Below, one piece after another: positions 1-5,965 of a stretch of 9,457 nt of DNA. This stretch comes from Ktedonobacterales bacterium (GTDB taxonomy: Bacteria; Chloroflexota; Ktedonobacteria; Ktedonobacterales; JADMIN01), in NCBI GenBank assembly GCA_015478575.1, contig JADMIN010000055.1:1-9457 (forward strand). The letters are read 5' to 3'. Position numbers and translations under genes: made by a program. The stretch's first letter is position 1. Every line of letters begins with the position of its first letter. The notes beneath the pieces were generated by a model. That model worked only from the letters and a program-made list of their open reading frames with translations. It searched no databases and was not told the origin of the DNA.

Positions 1-22
1 GCTCGCGACGGCGGGCATTCCC

Positions 23-871
23 GTGGAGCGCCACGATGTGCATGTGGGCGGCATACGCCTTCATTATCTCACCTGCGGCGAGGGTGAGCCATTGCTATTG
101 CTCCACGGACGGGGCAACGCCAGCGCCATCTTTACGCCGCTCTTCGCGCCGCTCGCGCCCACTCGCCGCCTCATCGCGCTGGACCTGCCAGGGTGGGGCC
201 TCTCCGAGAAGCCACCTTTTCAGGGGCGCACCGCGCACGACGCCCTCACCTTCTGGATGGACGGCGTGCTGGGGTTGCTGGATACGCTCGGCCTAGAGCG
301 GGTGGACCTCCTAGGGCACTCGATGGGCGGCTTCGTCGCGCTCGGTCTGGGGCTGGAGCATGCTGAGCGTGTGGCGCGGCTGGTGCTGGTGAACGCTGGC
401 GGGCTGGATCACACGCTCGGCTTGGATGAGCGCCTCATCTACTGGCTCAAGCCAGAGCGTCTCTTACACCGCTTTGGCCCACGCCTGCTCGCGCGCGCGC
501 TGCGCTTCCAGGGGAGCCGGGCGCCGATCACGCGCGACGCCCTCTTCGCGTATCTCTTCGCGGTGATGTCACAGCCCGATGTCATACCAAGCGGCGCTCG
601 CGCCTTCGACCGTTGGGTGAGCCTGACAGGTGTACACCTCACCTTCGAGCGTCGGCTGCGCGAGTTGACCATGCCTGTGCTGCTGATGTGGGGCGACCGC
701 GACACCACGACACCGTACAGTAGTGCCTTGCTGGCAGCGCGCAGACTAGGGCCAGGGCACCTCGTAGCCTTCACTGGCGCCCGTCATTCCCCTTTTCTCG
801 AGCGCCCAGAAGACTTCGCGCGGGTGCTCGAGACGTGGCTGGAAGGCGAGCGCGTCGCCTCGCGCATCTAG
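23..871 (+). CDS. Alpha/beta-hydrolase fold protein (start possibly upstream of window)
   Basis: This is a cytosolic alpha/beta hydrolase; the substrate cannot be told from sequence. Seen directly: an early LLLLHG strand-loop (residues 24-29, the oxyanion region), the nucleophile elbow GHSMGG (98-103, Ser100), the acid strand WGDRDTTTP (223-231, Asp227 the likely acid) and the catalytic His255 in ARHSPFLERPEDF. The order and spacing of Ser-Asp-His and the 282-residue length fit the family, with a helical cap between about 130 and 210. The GTG at 23 has no convincing ribosome binding site, and the frame stays open to the left edge (reading LATAGIP before it), so the true start may lie outside the window. 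It ends 23 nt from the uricase stop on the other strand (tail to tail), so it is not in that operon. Meta-cleavage-product hydrolases, esterases and haloperoxidase-like members look alike; family confidence is high, function low. Confidence 0.9.
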   Translation: MERHDVHVGGIRLHYLTCGEGEPLLLLHGRGNASAIFTPLFAPLAPTRRLIALDLPGWGLSEKPPFQGRTAHDALTFWMDGVLGLLDTLGLERVDLLGHSMGGFVALGLGLEHAERVARLVLVNAGGLDHTLGLDERLIYWLKPERLLHRFGPRLLARALRFQGSRAPITRDALFAYLFAVMSQPDVIPSGARAFDRWVSLTGVHLTFERRLRELTMPVLLMWGDRDTTTPYSSALLAARRLGPGHLVAFTGARHSPFLERPEDFARVLETWLEGERVASRI

Positions 872-894
872 AGGGGGCATGGAAGCACAAGCCA

Positions 895-1842
895 TCACTC
901 CTGCCGCGTGAGGGTGAGCGTGATGAGGCCAAAGGCTGGGAAGGGATGGCTGTAGACCCGTATGCGCGCGTCGGTCGGGGAGATGGCCACCGGGTCGGGC
1001 GTGCGGTTCTGCCCCACGAAGGCGACCTCCACCAGTTGGGGGAAGCGTGCCAGTATGCGCTGTCCCATCTCATGGACGAGGTGCTGAATCGATTCGCTGA
1101 CGAACTCGTGAAAGACGACCTGGCAGAGGTCACGCACCTGCTCAGTGGCAACATAGCGGGCAACGTCTGGCCCCAGCAGATCGGCGGCTGGATGGGCATA
1201 GCGCCAGGAGACATCCAGCGCGATAGAGAGCGGGCGATCGGCACGCTCTGGAAGCGTGGTGTGCTCATCCCGCACGAAGCGCGTGAACGAGCTGCCTGTC
1301 ACTTTGAGCAACTGGAGACCGACGCGCGCGCAGCGGTGGCCAGTGAGGGTGACGCCACCATCATCCGCGCGGGCGTAGTCCAGCGCGGCGGTGGCATAGT
1401 CATCACGCGCGTGGCTGAAGAGCACATCGCTCGCGCCGAAGACTCCCGGACCACTCCCCGGCACCGGAACGGCGGCGAAGGGCAGCTCGCGTCCGGTGAC
1501 GCGCAGGGCCTCCATATGCGCATAGCCGCTAAGGAGTTGGCGGGCCACGAGATCCAGAAAACCCTCCAGGGTGGCGCCGTCATACGCCAGCGCCTGCTGG
1601 AGTATCCAGTTCTTCATGCTATCGGTCGCCACCACCAGCGTATTATCGCCTGCTGTATAGGCGGGCAGGAAGCGCTGGCCAAAGACCTCGACATCCACCT
1701 CCATCGCGAAGAGTGTATTCTCTCTGCCCGTGAAGGCAGACTCCGGAATCGGCGCGATACCCGCTAGCGGACGCGCATAGACACGGTAGAAGGGCACCTG
1801 GAGCTTGCCATAGCTGATCGTGTAGGTGAGGTCTGTACCCAT
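895..1842 (-). CDS. uox: Uricase (factor-independent urate hydroxylase), PucL C-terminal type
   Basis: Uricase oxidises urate with O2 to 5-hydroxyisourate and H2O2, without cofactor, as a tetramer of T-fold domains. The 315-residue protein shows the expected landmarks: YGK at 11-13 (Lys13, the catalytic lysine position), AGDNTLVVATDSMKN at 64-78 (Thr73-Asp74, the catalytic threonine position), the family signature KVTGSSFTRFVRDEHTTLPE at 180-199, and a C-terminal half-domain ending NRTPDPV (279-285) and RVYSHPFPAFG. Length matches a standalone enzyme. The ATG is preceded by GAGGGGG at 1849-1855, six nt away. It is last in a minus-strand cluster behind OHCU decarboxylase (104-nt spacer) and an 8-oxoguanine deaminase-like gene that would supply urate. 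The position of the fungal active-site His in NKH reads NRT here; from memory Bacillus-type enzymes look similar, so I do not read this as inactivation. Confidence in uricase is high. Confidence 0.95.
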   Translation of the reverse strand: MGTDLTYTISYGKLQVPFYRVYARPLAGIAPIPESAFTGRENTLFAMEVDVEVFGQRFLPAYTAGDNTLVVATDSMKNWILQQALAYDGATLEGFLDLVARQLLSGYAHMEALRVTGRELPFAAVPVPGSGPGVFGASDVLFSHARDDYATAALDYARADDGGVTLTGHRCARVGLQLLKVTGSSFTRFVRDEHTTLPERADRPLSIALDVSWRYAHPAADLLGPDVARYVATEQVRDLCQVVFHEFVSESIQHLVHEMGQRILARFPQLVEVAFVGQNRTPDPVAISPTDARIRVYSHPFPAFGLITLTLTRQE

Positions 1843-1861
1843 CGCGGTCCCCCTCTTCGGA

Positions 1862-1933
1862 AATGGCGAACGACCGGGTTGACGCCATTCGGATCGGCGT
1901 CTGCGCGCTCGTCGCTGGTGGGAGACGAGCGCG
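1862..1933 (-). other. Two tandem inverted repeats in the OHCU decarboxylase-uricase spacer
   Basis: The 104-nt spacer between the decarboxylase stop and the uricase start holds two dyads. The stronger has 10-bp perfect arms, CGCGCTCGTC at 1904-1913 and GACGAGCGCG at 1924-1933, with a 10-nt loop, starting 13 nt past the decarboxylase stop. The second has 7-bp arms, AATGGCG at 1862-1868 and CGCCATT at 1883-1889, just upstream of the uricase ribosome binding site. Neither is followed by a T-run on the minus strand, so a standard intrinsic terminator is unlikely. Attenuation, mRNA end protection after processing, or a protein site are possible; all are inference. Confidence 0.5.
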
Positions 1934-1946
1934 ATCCAGAGTGGCG

Positions 1947-2483
1947 CTAGTACGCCGTGTCCGCGCGTAGCGTATCGCGCAGTCGCAGCCAGCAGATCGC
2001 CGCCACCTCGTCGAGCGCGGTCTGGATCTCTCGCTCGCGCGTCTGGCCCAGGCGCGCTTCGAAGCTAGCCATGATGCTCTCTTTCTGGTGCTCACGTGCG
2101 CAGATGATGAAAGGGAAGCCAAATCGCGCGCGATACGCGGCGTTTAGCCGTGTGAACAGCGCGATCTCTCCTGGTGAGAGATGGTCCAGACCGGCGGCGG
2201 CTTGCTCGGCACTGGAGGCCGGACCCAGCGTGCCAGCGAGCGCCGCGCGGCCCACCAGATCGGGATGCGCTCGTAGGAGCGCCACCTGTTCCTCCTCCGA
2301 CGCTCTCGCCATCACCTCGCGGAGCACATGGTGCAGCCGCTCCAGGCTAGCGAAGGGGCGCGCATCCCACGCGCGCGTGACGATCCACGGCGGTCCCTCG
2401 AAGAGACCAGCCAACGCCTGCGCGAAGTGCTTCTGGTCGAGCGTGTTGAGGTGAGAGAGGGTGAGAATCTGTCTCGCCATCAT
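1947..2483 (-). CDS. uraD: 2-oxo-4-hydroxy-4-carboxy-5-ureidoimidazoline (OHCU) decarboxylase
   Basis: This enzyme decarboxylates OHCU, made from 5-hydroxyisourate, to S-allantoin, the last step of urate breakdown to allantoin. The 178-residue all-helical protein carries the family pattern in order: LNTLDQKHF (12-20), LFEGPPWIV (27-35), AHPDL (72-76, with the catalytic His73), SAEQAAAGLD (91-100, with the acidic Glu93), then NAAYRARFGFPFIICAR (114-130) and RL...E..TALDEVAAI...RL near the C-terminus. Length is normal for a single-domain enzyme. The start codon overlaps the stop of the upstream deaminase as ATGA, which suggests translational coupling. Two adjacent ATGs exist (2483 and 2480); AGGAG lies 2 nt from the first and 5 nt from the second, so the second may be the real one. 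In Bacillus this domain is fused in front of uricase; here it is free-standing in the same order. Confidence 0.95.
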   Translation of the reverse strand: MMARQILTLSHLNTLDQKHFAQALAGLFEGPPWIVTRAWDARPFASLERLHHVLREVMARASEEEQVALLRAHPDLVGRAALAGTLGPASSAEQAAAGLDHLSPGEIALFTRLNAAYRARFGFPFIICAREHQKESIMASFEARLGQTREREIQTALDEVAAICWLRLRDTLRADTAY

Positions 2484-3844
2484 GGCTCCTCTCCGCGGGC
2501 GAGCGCGCGGGCGAGCGCATTGTGCCGCGTGATGAGCGCGGGCAGGTCAATATCGAGCAGTTGGCCATTCCGCACGCGCACCCGACCATTGATGATGCTC
2601 AGATCCACCTGCTGGGGTTGGCAGAAGACGAGGGCGGCCAAGGGATCGTGGACGGCGCCGCCGGCCAGCCCCAAGGTATCCAGACGGTACCCTACCACGT
2701 CCGCCGCCATGCCTGGCGCGAGCGCGCCGATATCGTCGCGCCCCAAGACCGCCGCGCCGCCGCGCGTGGCGAGCCAGAGGGTTTCGTGAGCCGTCAGCGC
2801 CGCGGGGTCGCCGCCGACGCGCTGGAGGAGCAGCGCCTGGCGTGCCTCCGCTAGCAGATGCGCGCTATCATTTGAGGCCGAGCCATCCACCCCCAGACCA
2901 AGGCGAGCGCCCGCTTGGCGCAGCGCGCGGATGGGCGCGATGCCGGAGGCCAGACGCATGTTGGATGTTGGACAATGGGCAACGCCAGTATGGCTACTCC
3001 CCAGGCGCGCGACCTCCGCCGGAGAGGGATGGACCATATGCGCATGCCAGACATCCTCACCCACCCAGCCGAGGTCTTCGGCGAGTTCCACCGGCGTGCG
3101 TCCAAAGGTGGCGGCGCAATAGGCCGCCTCCTCGCGTGTCTCGGCCAAGTGTGTGTGCGCATGAACCCCATAGGCACGGGCGAGCGCGATGCTCTGGCGC
3201 ATCAGTTCTGGTGAGACAGAGAAGGGCGAACACGGCGCGAGCACGATGCGCAACATGCTATAGCGCGCGGCATCGTGGTAGCGCTCGATCACACGCTGGC
3301 AATCGCGCAGGATAGCCGCCTCATCCTCCACGACCGAATCCGGGGGCAGCCCCCCACGTGACGCGCCGACCGACATCGAACCGCGCGCGGCATGGAAGCG
3401 GAACCGCATCGCGTGGGCAGCCTCGATCTGGTCATCTAGACGTGCGCCGTGAGGCCAGAGGTAGGTATGATCGCTCGAAGTCGTGCAGCCAGAGAGGATC
3501 AGTTCGGCGATAGCGGTCTTGGTGCTGACGACGATGGCCTCAGGTGTGAGATTGGCCCAGATGGGATAGAGCACACGCAGCCAGGTGAAGAGGTCGGCGT
3601 TTTGTGCGGCGGGGAGATTGCGCGTGAGCGTCTGGGAGAAATGGTGGTGAGTATTCACCAGGCCAGGCAGCACGATCAGGCCGCGCGCATCAATGATGGC
3701 ATCCGCCCGCTGTGGCAGCTCAGCCGTGGGGCCAAGCTGACGGATGACGTTGTCCTCGATGTAGAGGCCCGCATCGGTCCAGCGCGCATCGCCATCATCC
3801 ATCGCGACGAGGTGCGTGGCATGCCTGACGAGCAATGAGGCCAT
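2480..3844 (-). CDS. 8-oxoguanine deaminase-like amidohydrolase
   Basis: This is a metal-dependent amidohydrolase of the guanine/8-oxoguanine/atrazine-hydrolase group. In 8-oxoguanine deaminases it hydrolyses 8-oxoguanine to urate and ammonia. Numbered from the ATG at 3844 (454 residues), it shows the HxH metal pair in VNTHHHF (H66 and H68), HTHLAE with metal His232 and catalytic Glu235, WHAHMVH (267-273), and the metal Asp320 in GVDGSASND. The stretches NLPAAQNADLF, SGCTTSSDHTYL, RGSMSVG and APCSPFSVS resemble what I recall of the 8-oxoguanine deaminase clade (Pseudomonas Pa0142), and N- and C-terminal strands form the usual beta-sandwich. A TTG two codons earlier is possible, but AAGGAG ten nt before the ATG supports 3844. 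It leads a cluster with OHCU decarboxylase and uricase, which makes a urate-producing activity the natural reading. A hydroxyatrazine or other aminohydrolase specificity remains possible. Confidence 0.9.
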   Translation of the reverse strand: MASLLVRHATHLVAMDDGDARWTDAGLYIEDNVIRQLGPTAELPQRADAIIDARGLIVLPGLVNTHHHFSQTLTRNLPAAQNADLFTWLRVLYPIWANLTPEAIVVSTKTAIAELILSGCTTSSDHTYLWPHGARLDDQIEAAHAMRFRFHAARGSMSVGASRGGLPPDSVVEDEAAILRDCQRVIERYHDAARYSMLRIVLAPCSPFSVSPELMRQSIALARAYGVHAHTHLAETREEAAYCAATFGRTPVELAEDLGWVGEDVWHAHMVHPSPAEVARLGSSHTGVAHCPTSNMRLASGIAPIRALRQAGARLGLGVDGSASNDSAHLLAEARQALLLQRVGGDPAALTAHETLWLATRGGAAVLGRDDIGALAPGMAADVVGYRLDTLGLAGGAVHDPLAALVFCQPQQVDLSIINGRVRVRNGQLLDIDLPALITRHNALARALARGEEP

Positions 3845-3878
3845 CGGCAAGTCGCTCCTTCATAGAGTCTGTAGGGTC

Positions 3879-3908
3879 ATCCTATGCTGTCAGACCCTCA
3901 CGGCGCAA
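3879..3908 (-). promoter_or_regulatory. Candidate promoter of the urate cluster
   Basis: Reading the minus strand, TTGCGC (3903-3908) and TAGGAT (3879-3884) are separated by 18 nt and lie about 35 nt before the deaminase ATG. The -35 matches the sigma-70 consensus at three positions and the -10 at four. An inverted repeat, AGGGTC at 3873-3878 and GACCCT at 3893-3898, brackets the -10 and could be an operator. This is a motif match only. Confidence 0.4.
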
Positions 3909-4029
3909 GGTCCGCTGGGCCGCGCGACGCCACCGCGATCCTTCGTCGTATGGTCGTGGTCAGTCTACTCCATGCGAGCTAACGCCCAGCCCGTGCCGCC
4001 GGCATCGCCGTCGCGCGGCAATGGCTATA

Positions 4030-4719
4030 CTACCGCCGCGCGAAGGGCAGCACGTACACCAGCATAAACGTGAAAAAGACGGCGTTGGCCGCGATCGTGC
4101 CAATATGAAAAAGCTCATGATAGCCAAAGACTCGTGGCCAGAGGGCTGGCCTCTTCAGCGCGTAGGCGAGTGCGCCCGCGGTATAGAGTATCCCACCGAG
4201 CACCAGCGTGAGCAGCGCCCCCAGCCCCAGTTGACGGACAATCTCTGGACTAGCCGCCAGGGCAACCCAGCCCGTCGCGATGTAGAGACCCACCGAGAGC
4301 CAGCGGGGCAGACGCCGCGCTGGGGCGACCACTAGCACGCCGACCAGCGCCAGTCCCCATACCGCCGCCAGGATGCCAACGCGCCATCCGCCCGTCATCA
4401 CATTGAAGGCGATGGGCGTGTAGGTACCCGCGATCAGGATGAAGATGTTCGCGTGATCGAGCCGCTGGAGCAGCGCCCGCCGAGGCGCATCCCAGGTGAT
4501 GGTATGGTAGAGTGCGCTGACGCCGAAGAGTAGCAGACAGCTCGACCCATAAATGAGAAAGGTCAGTTGCTTGGGCCGGTCGGCACCACCAACCGCCAGA
4601 AGAACGGCGGTGCCAGCGACCATTGTCACCGCCGCGCCCGCGTGGAAGTATCCGCGTAACAGGGGCTTCGAGAGCGTGGCCTCGCTCTCCCCGCGATTCC
4701 AGGCTAAAACCTTGCTCAC
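4030..4719 (-). CDS. Hemolysin III / PAQR-type integral membrane protein
   Basis: This is a seven-helix membrane protein of the hemolysin III (YqfA/YplQ-like) branch of the PAQR superfamily; its physiological role in bacteria is unsettled, with links to membrane lipid homeostasis or hydrolase activity. Numbered from GTG at 4719 (229 residues), it has the zinc-site pattern of the superfamily: SALYH (68-72, Ser68 and His72), RLDHANIF (Asp88) and FGYHELFH (His201 and His205). Hydrophobic segments lie near 24-45, 52-71, 91-109, 114-132, 141-157, 165-187 and 205-226, and IAGTYTP (96-102) is typical of the family. The frame runs further upstream to an ATG at 4785, but AGGAGG nine nt before the GTG and the normal family length support the GTG. 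The gene is on the same strand as the urate cluster, 185 nt upstream of it. The cluster has its own candidate promoter, so a shared transcript is uncertain. Confidence 0.92.
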   Translation of the reverse strand: MSKVLAWNRGESEATLSKPLLRGYFHAGAAVTMVAGTAVLLAVGGADRPKQLTFLIYGSSCLLLFGVSALYHTITWDAPRRALLQRLDHANIFILIAGTYTPIAFNVMTGGWRVGILAAVWGLALVGVLVVAPARRLPRWLSVGLYIATGWVALAASPEIVRQLGLGALLTLVLGGILYTAGALAYALKRPALWPRVFGYHELFHIGTIAANAVFFTFMLVYVLPFARR

Positions 4720-4935
4720 AACACTACCCCTCCTCGAAGTGTACCCGCCCTCATCGCTTGTGACAGCGAGGCAGGCGAAAAGCATTCCCTCGGTGCCCCC
4801 GAAGGGTCTGGCCTTTCCTTGTGAGCAAAGTCAGCTTCATCTTGTTTCGCGCGATTGGCCCACGAAAGCGTCCCGAGAGCGGGAGCGCCTCCCCCAAGCG
4901 GTATGCGGCTGGGGAACATCTCGGATGGGCGAGGC

Positions 4936-4972
4936 TGGCAGACGCCCGCCGCGCGGCGGGCGTCGTATGCCA
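4936..4972. repeat. Strong GC-rich palindrome
   Basis: A perfect 24-bp dyad (4941-4964, 12-bp arms beginning GACGCCCGCC) is flanked by further complementary arms TGGCA (4936-4940) and TGCCA (4968-4972), offset by a 3-nt bulge at 4965-4967. As RNA on either strand this would be a very stable stem. There is no T-run on either side, and the neighbouring genes point away from it, so an intrinsic terminator is not the natural explanation. It could be a dispersed palindromic repeat, a protein-binding site or part of an RNA leader. Confidence 0.6.
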
Positions 4973-5161
4973 CCGGGTTAGATGGTGAAGGCTGTGCTTC
5001 CGTCTTGTCGTTGGGCAGCGGACCGTGATGATGCCCTCTGATGATGTCCTCTTGCCCGATACGCTTCTGGGTGGTAGGATGCGCTTGGGTCTGATAGCTA
5101 GGGTAGTGTCTCAGCCACAGGGGATGGCGGAGCGACACCCAGCGAACGTCTGCGCTTCCCA

Positions 5162-5189
5162 GTGACAAGAGGAGCGAGAGACCAAGGAT
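5162..5189 (+). promoter_or_regulatory. Possible tRNA-Leu promoter
   Basis: GTGACA at 5162-5167 matches the -35 consensus at five of six positions. AAGGAT at 5184-5189, 16 nt on, is a poor -10 with three matches. This would start transcription roughly 9 nt before the tRNA. It is the best candidate I see, but weak. Confidence 0.25.
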
Positions 5190-5204
5190 TTCAGCCGGTT
5201 TTGA

Positions 5205-5292
5205 GGGGCAGTGGTGAAATGGCAGACACACCGGACTTAAAATCCGTTGCGGGGCAACCCGCGTGGGGGTTCGAGTCCCCCCTGCCCTACCA
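5205..5292 (+). tRNA. tRNA-Leu (anticodon UAA)
   Basis: A complete class II tRNA can be folded by hand. The acceptor GGGGCAG (5205-5211) pairs with CTGCCCT (5282-5288), with a G-U pair at the top. The D stem is GTG (5214-5216) with CAC (5227-5229), and the D loop contains GG. The anticodon arm is CCGGA (5231-5235), loop CTTAAAA with anticodon TAA at 5238-5240, and TCCGT (5243-5247); its outermost pair C27-U43 is a mismatch. The long variable arm GCGGG-GCAA-CCCGC (5249-5262) identifies a Leu/Ser/Tyr-type tRNA. The T arm is GGGGG (5265-5269) with loop TTCGAGT and CCCCC. Discriminator A at 5289 is typical of tRNA-Leu, and CCA is encoded at 5290-5292. It reads UUA and, by wobble, UUG codons. It stands alone, with no neighbouring tRNA. 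Confidence 0.96.
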
Positions 5293-5326
5293 GGATAATC
5301 GTGCTTCCCGCTGCTCATGACCGGCG

Positions 5327-5344
5327 TGCGCTCGAAAGAGCGCG
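5327..5344. terminator. Candidate bidirectional terminator between tRNA-Leu and the CoxG-like gene
   Basis: GCGCTC (5328-5333) and GAGCGC (5338-5343) form a 6-bp perfect stem around a GAAA tetraloop, with an extra T-G pair outside. It lies 35 nt after the tRNA and 67 nt beyond the CoxG-like stop, where the two transcripts converge. No T-run follows on either strand, so it is at best a non-canonical terminator. Confidence 0.35.
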
Positions 5345-5410
5345 GCTCCTAGCGACATCTCACCGATGACCTCGCCAGAAGCCGCACGCACCCCAAAGAA
5401 TGCCCACCAC

Positions 5411-5845
5411 TCAGTTGATATGCCGCTCGAGTTGGGTGAAAAACTTATTCACCGCCGAATCCACCATCGGGCGTGTCAGTGGGTTATCCACCACCGCGAC
5501 TGGCCCACTGAACTGGGCGGTGACATGATAGGTGAGCAGCGTGCCCGTGCTGTCAGCGGCTAGGTCCATCAGGGCGCTGCCATCAATCGTGTTGTGGTCA
5601 TCTTTGCGTGCGAAGGTGAGTCGCAAGTGGCTGGGGGCCGTCTGTTCGGCCACCTGCGCTAGCAGCGTGCCCGTGCCCTTGAGTGGGCCGATGCCCACGT
5701 TCAGACGGATCTTCACAGAGTCAGTGCCCTGCCAGGTCACCGACTCCGCGCCAGGGATGCTCGCCTGTAGCGCGGCGTCATTGTGCAAAGCGTCCCAGAC
5801 CGCCTGGGGATTTGCTGTGAACCGATGTGTACCCTTGAGATCCAT
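5411..5845 (-). CDS. CoxG-like SRPBCC (START-like) family protein
   Basis: This is a 144-residue single-domain protein of the CoxG (carbon monoxide dehydrogenase subunit G) branch of the SRPBCC helix-grip fold, which forms a hydrophobic ligand pocket. CoxG of CO oxidisers helps membrane attachment or maturation of the molybdenum CO dehydrogenase; other members have unknown ligands. Visible family pattern: an N-terminal strand MDLKGTHRFTANPQAVWDAL (1-20), ASIPGAESV (28-36), a VGIGPLKGTGTLLAQV strand pair (50-65), TLLTYHVTAQFSGPVAVV (102-119) and a C-terminal helix with VNKFFTQLE (132-140). The ATG at 5845 has AGGAGG eight nt upstream; the frame continues to 5992, but that extension crosses the promoter and lacks family similarity. 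No CO dehydrogenase or xanthine dehydrogenase subunit genes are in the window, so a CO role is not supported. The fold call is firm; the ligand is unknown. Confidence 0.88.
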   Translation of the reverse strand: MDLKGTHRFTANPQAVWDALHNDAALQASIPGAESVTWQGTDSVKIRLNVGIGPLKGTGTLLAQVAEQTAPSHLRLTFARKDDHNTIDGSALMDLAADSTGTLLTYHVTAQFSGPVAVVDNPLTRPMVDSAVNKFFTQLERHIN

Positions 5846-5938
5846 ATTCGCTCCCTCCTCATTCCGCGGGATGTGTGTCTGCCAGCGCCAGCCTGGGTGT
5901 GCGGCTTCCAAGCCTGCTGGGCGGCAGCTACGTAGTGA

Positions 5939-5955
5939 AGTGCCTACCTGGCACT
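5939..5955. promoter_or_regulatory. Inverted repeat just downstream of the CoxG-like gene promoter
   Basis: AGTGCC (5939-5944) and GGCACT (5950-5955) form a 6-bp dyad with a 5-nt centre. It lies 10 nt past the -10 element, so about +4 to +20 of the predicted transcript. That is a common place for a repressor operator; it could instead be a leader hairpin. No regulator gene is adjacent. Confidence 0.35.
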
Positions 5956-5965
5956 CAATGCGATC

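Larger units (their letters stand above)
4720..5204. other. 485-nt gene-free region with several hairpins
   Basis: I find no credible protein gene between the hemolysin III start and the tRNA. A minus-strand open frame covering this stretch also runs antisense through the tRNA and is spurious. Contents: a 5-bp hairpin at 4754-4769 near the hemolysin III start, a hairpin TCCCG-AGAG-CGGGA at 4871-4884, the large palindrome at 4936-4972, a 13-bp direct duplication with one mismatch at 5027-5052, and a weak tRNA promoter near 5162-5189. The left part is probably the leader or upstream region of the hemolysin III gene. A structured RNA cannot be excluded, but I recognise no known class. Confidence 0.6.

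Noticed and set aside
486..502. Alternating GC run inside the hydrolase gene
   Set aside because: It is short and encodes ordinary Leu-Ala-Arg residues; nothing beyond codon composition is needed to explain it.
872..894. Terminator between the convergent hydrolase and uricase genes
   Set aside because: The 23-nt gap has no stable stem or T-run.
835..1767. Plus-strand open frame of 310 codons
   Set aside because: It is antisense to nearly all of the uricase gene, shows no recognisable domain, and arises from GC-rich codon bias on the opposite strand.
1643..2122. Minus-strand frame bridging the decarboxylase and uricase genes
   Set aside because: It overlaps the ends of both genes in another frame and has no similarity to either, so it is not evidence of a frameshifted fusion.
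4741..4800. Fluoride-riboswitch-like GCGATGAGGGCGGG string before the hemolysin III gene
   Set aside because: The flanking segments do not pair as that aptamer requires, and the conserved downstream segments are missing.
5027..5052. 13-bp direct duplication GATGATGYCCTCT
   Set aside because: Two copies with one mismatch and no associated element; most likely a simple slippage event.
4716..5318. Minus-strand open frame of 200 codons
   Set aside because: It reads antisense through the whole tRNA-Leu; the GGTRTPT-like stretch is the typical false peptide from the complement of a tRNA T arm and acceptor. The remainder has no family likeness.
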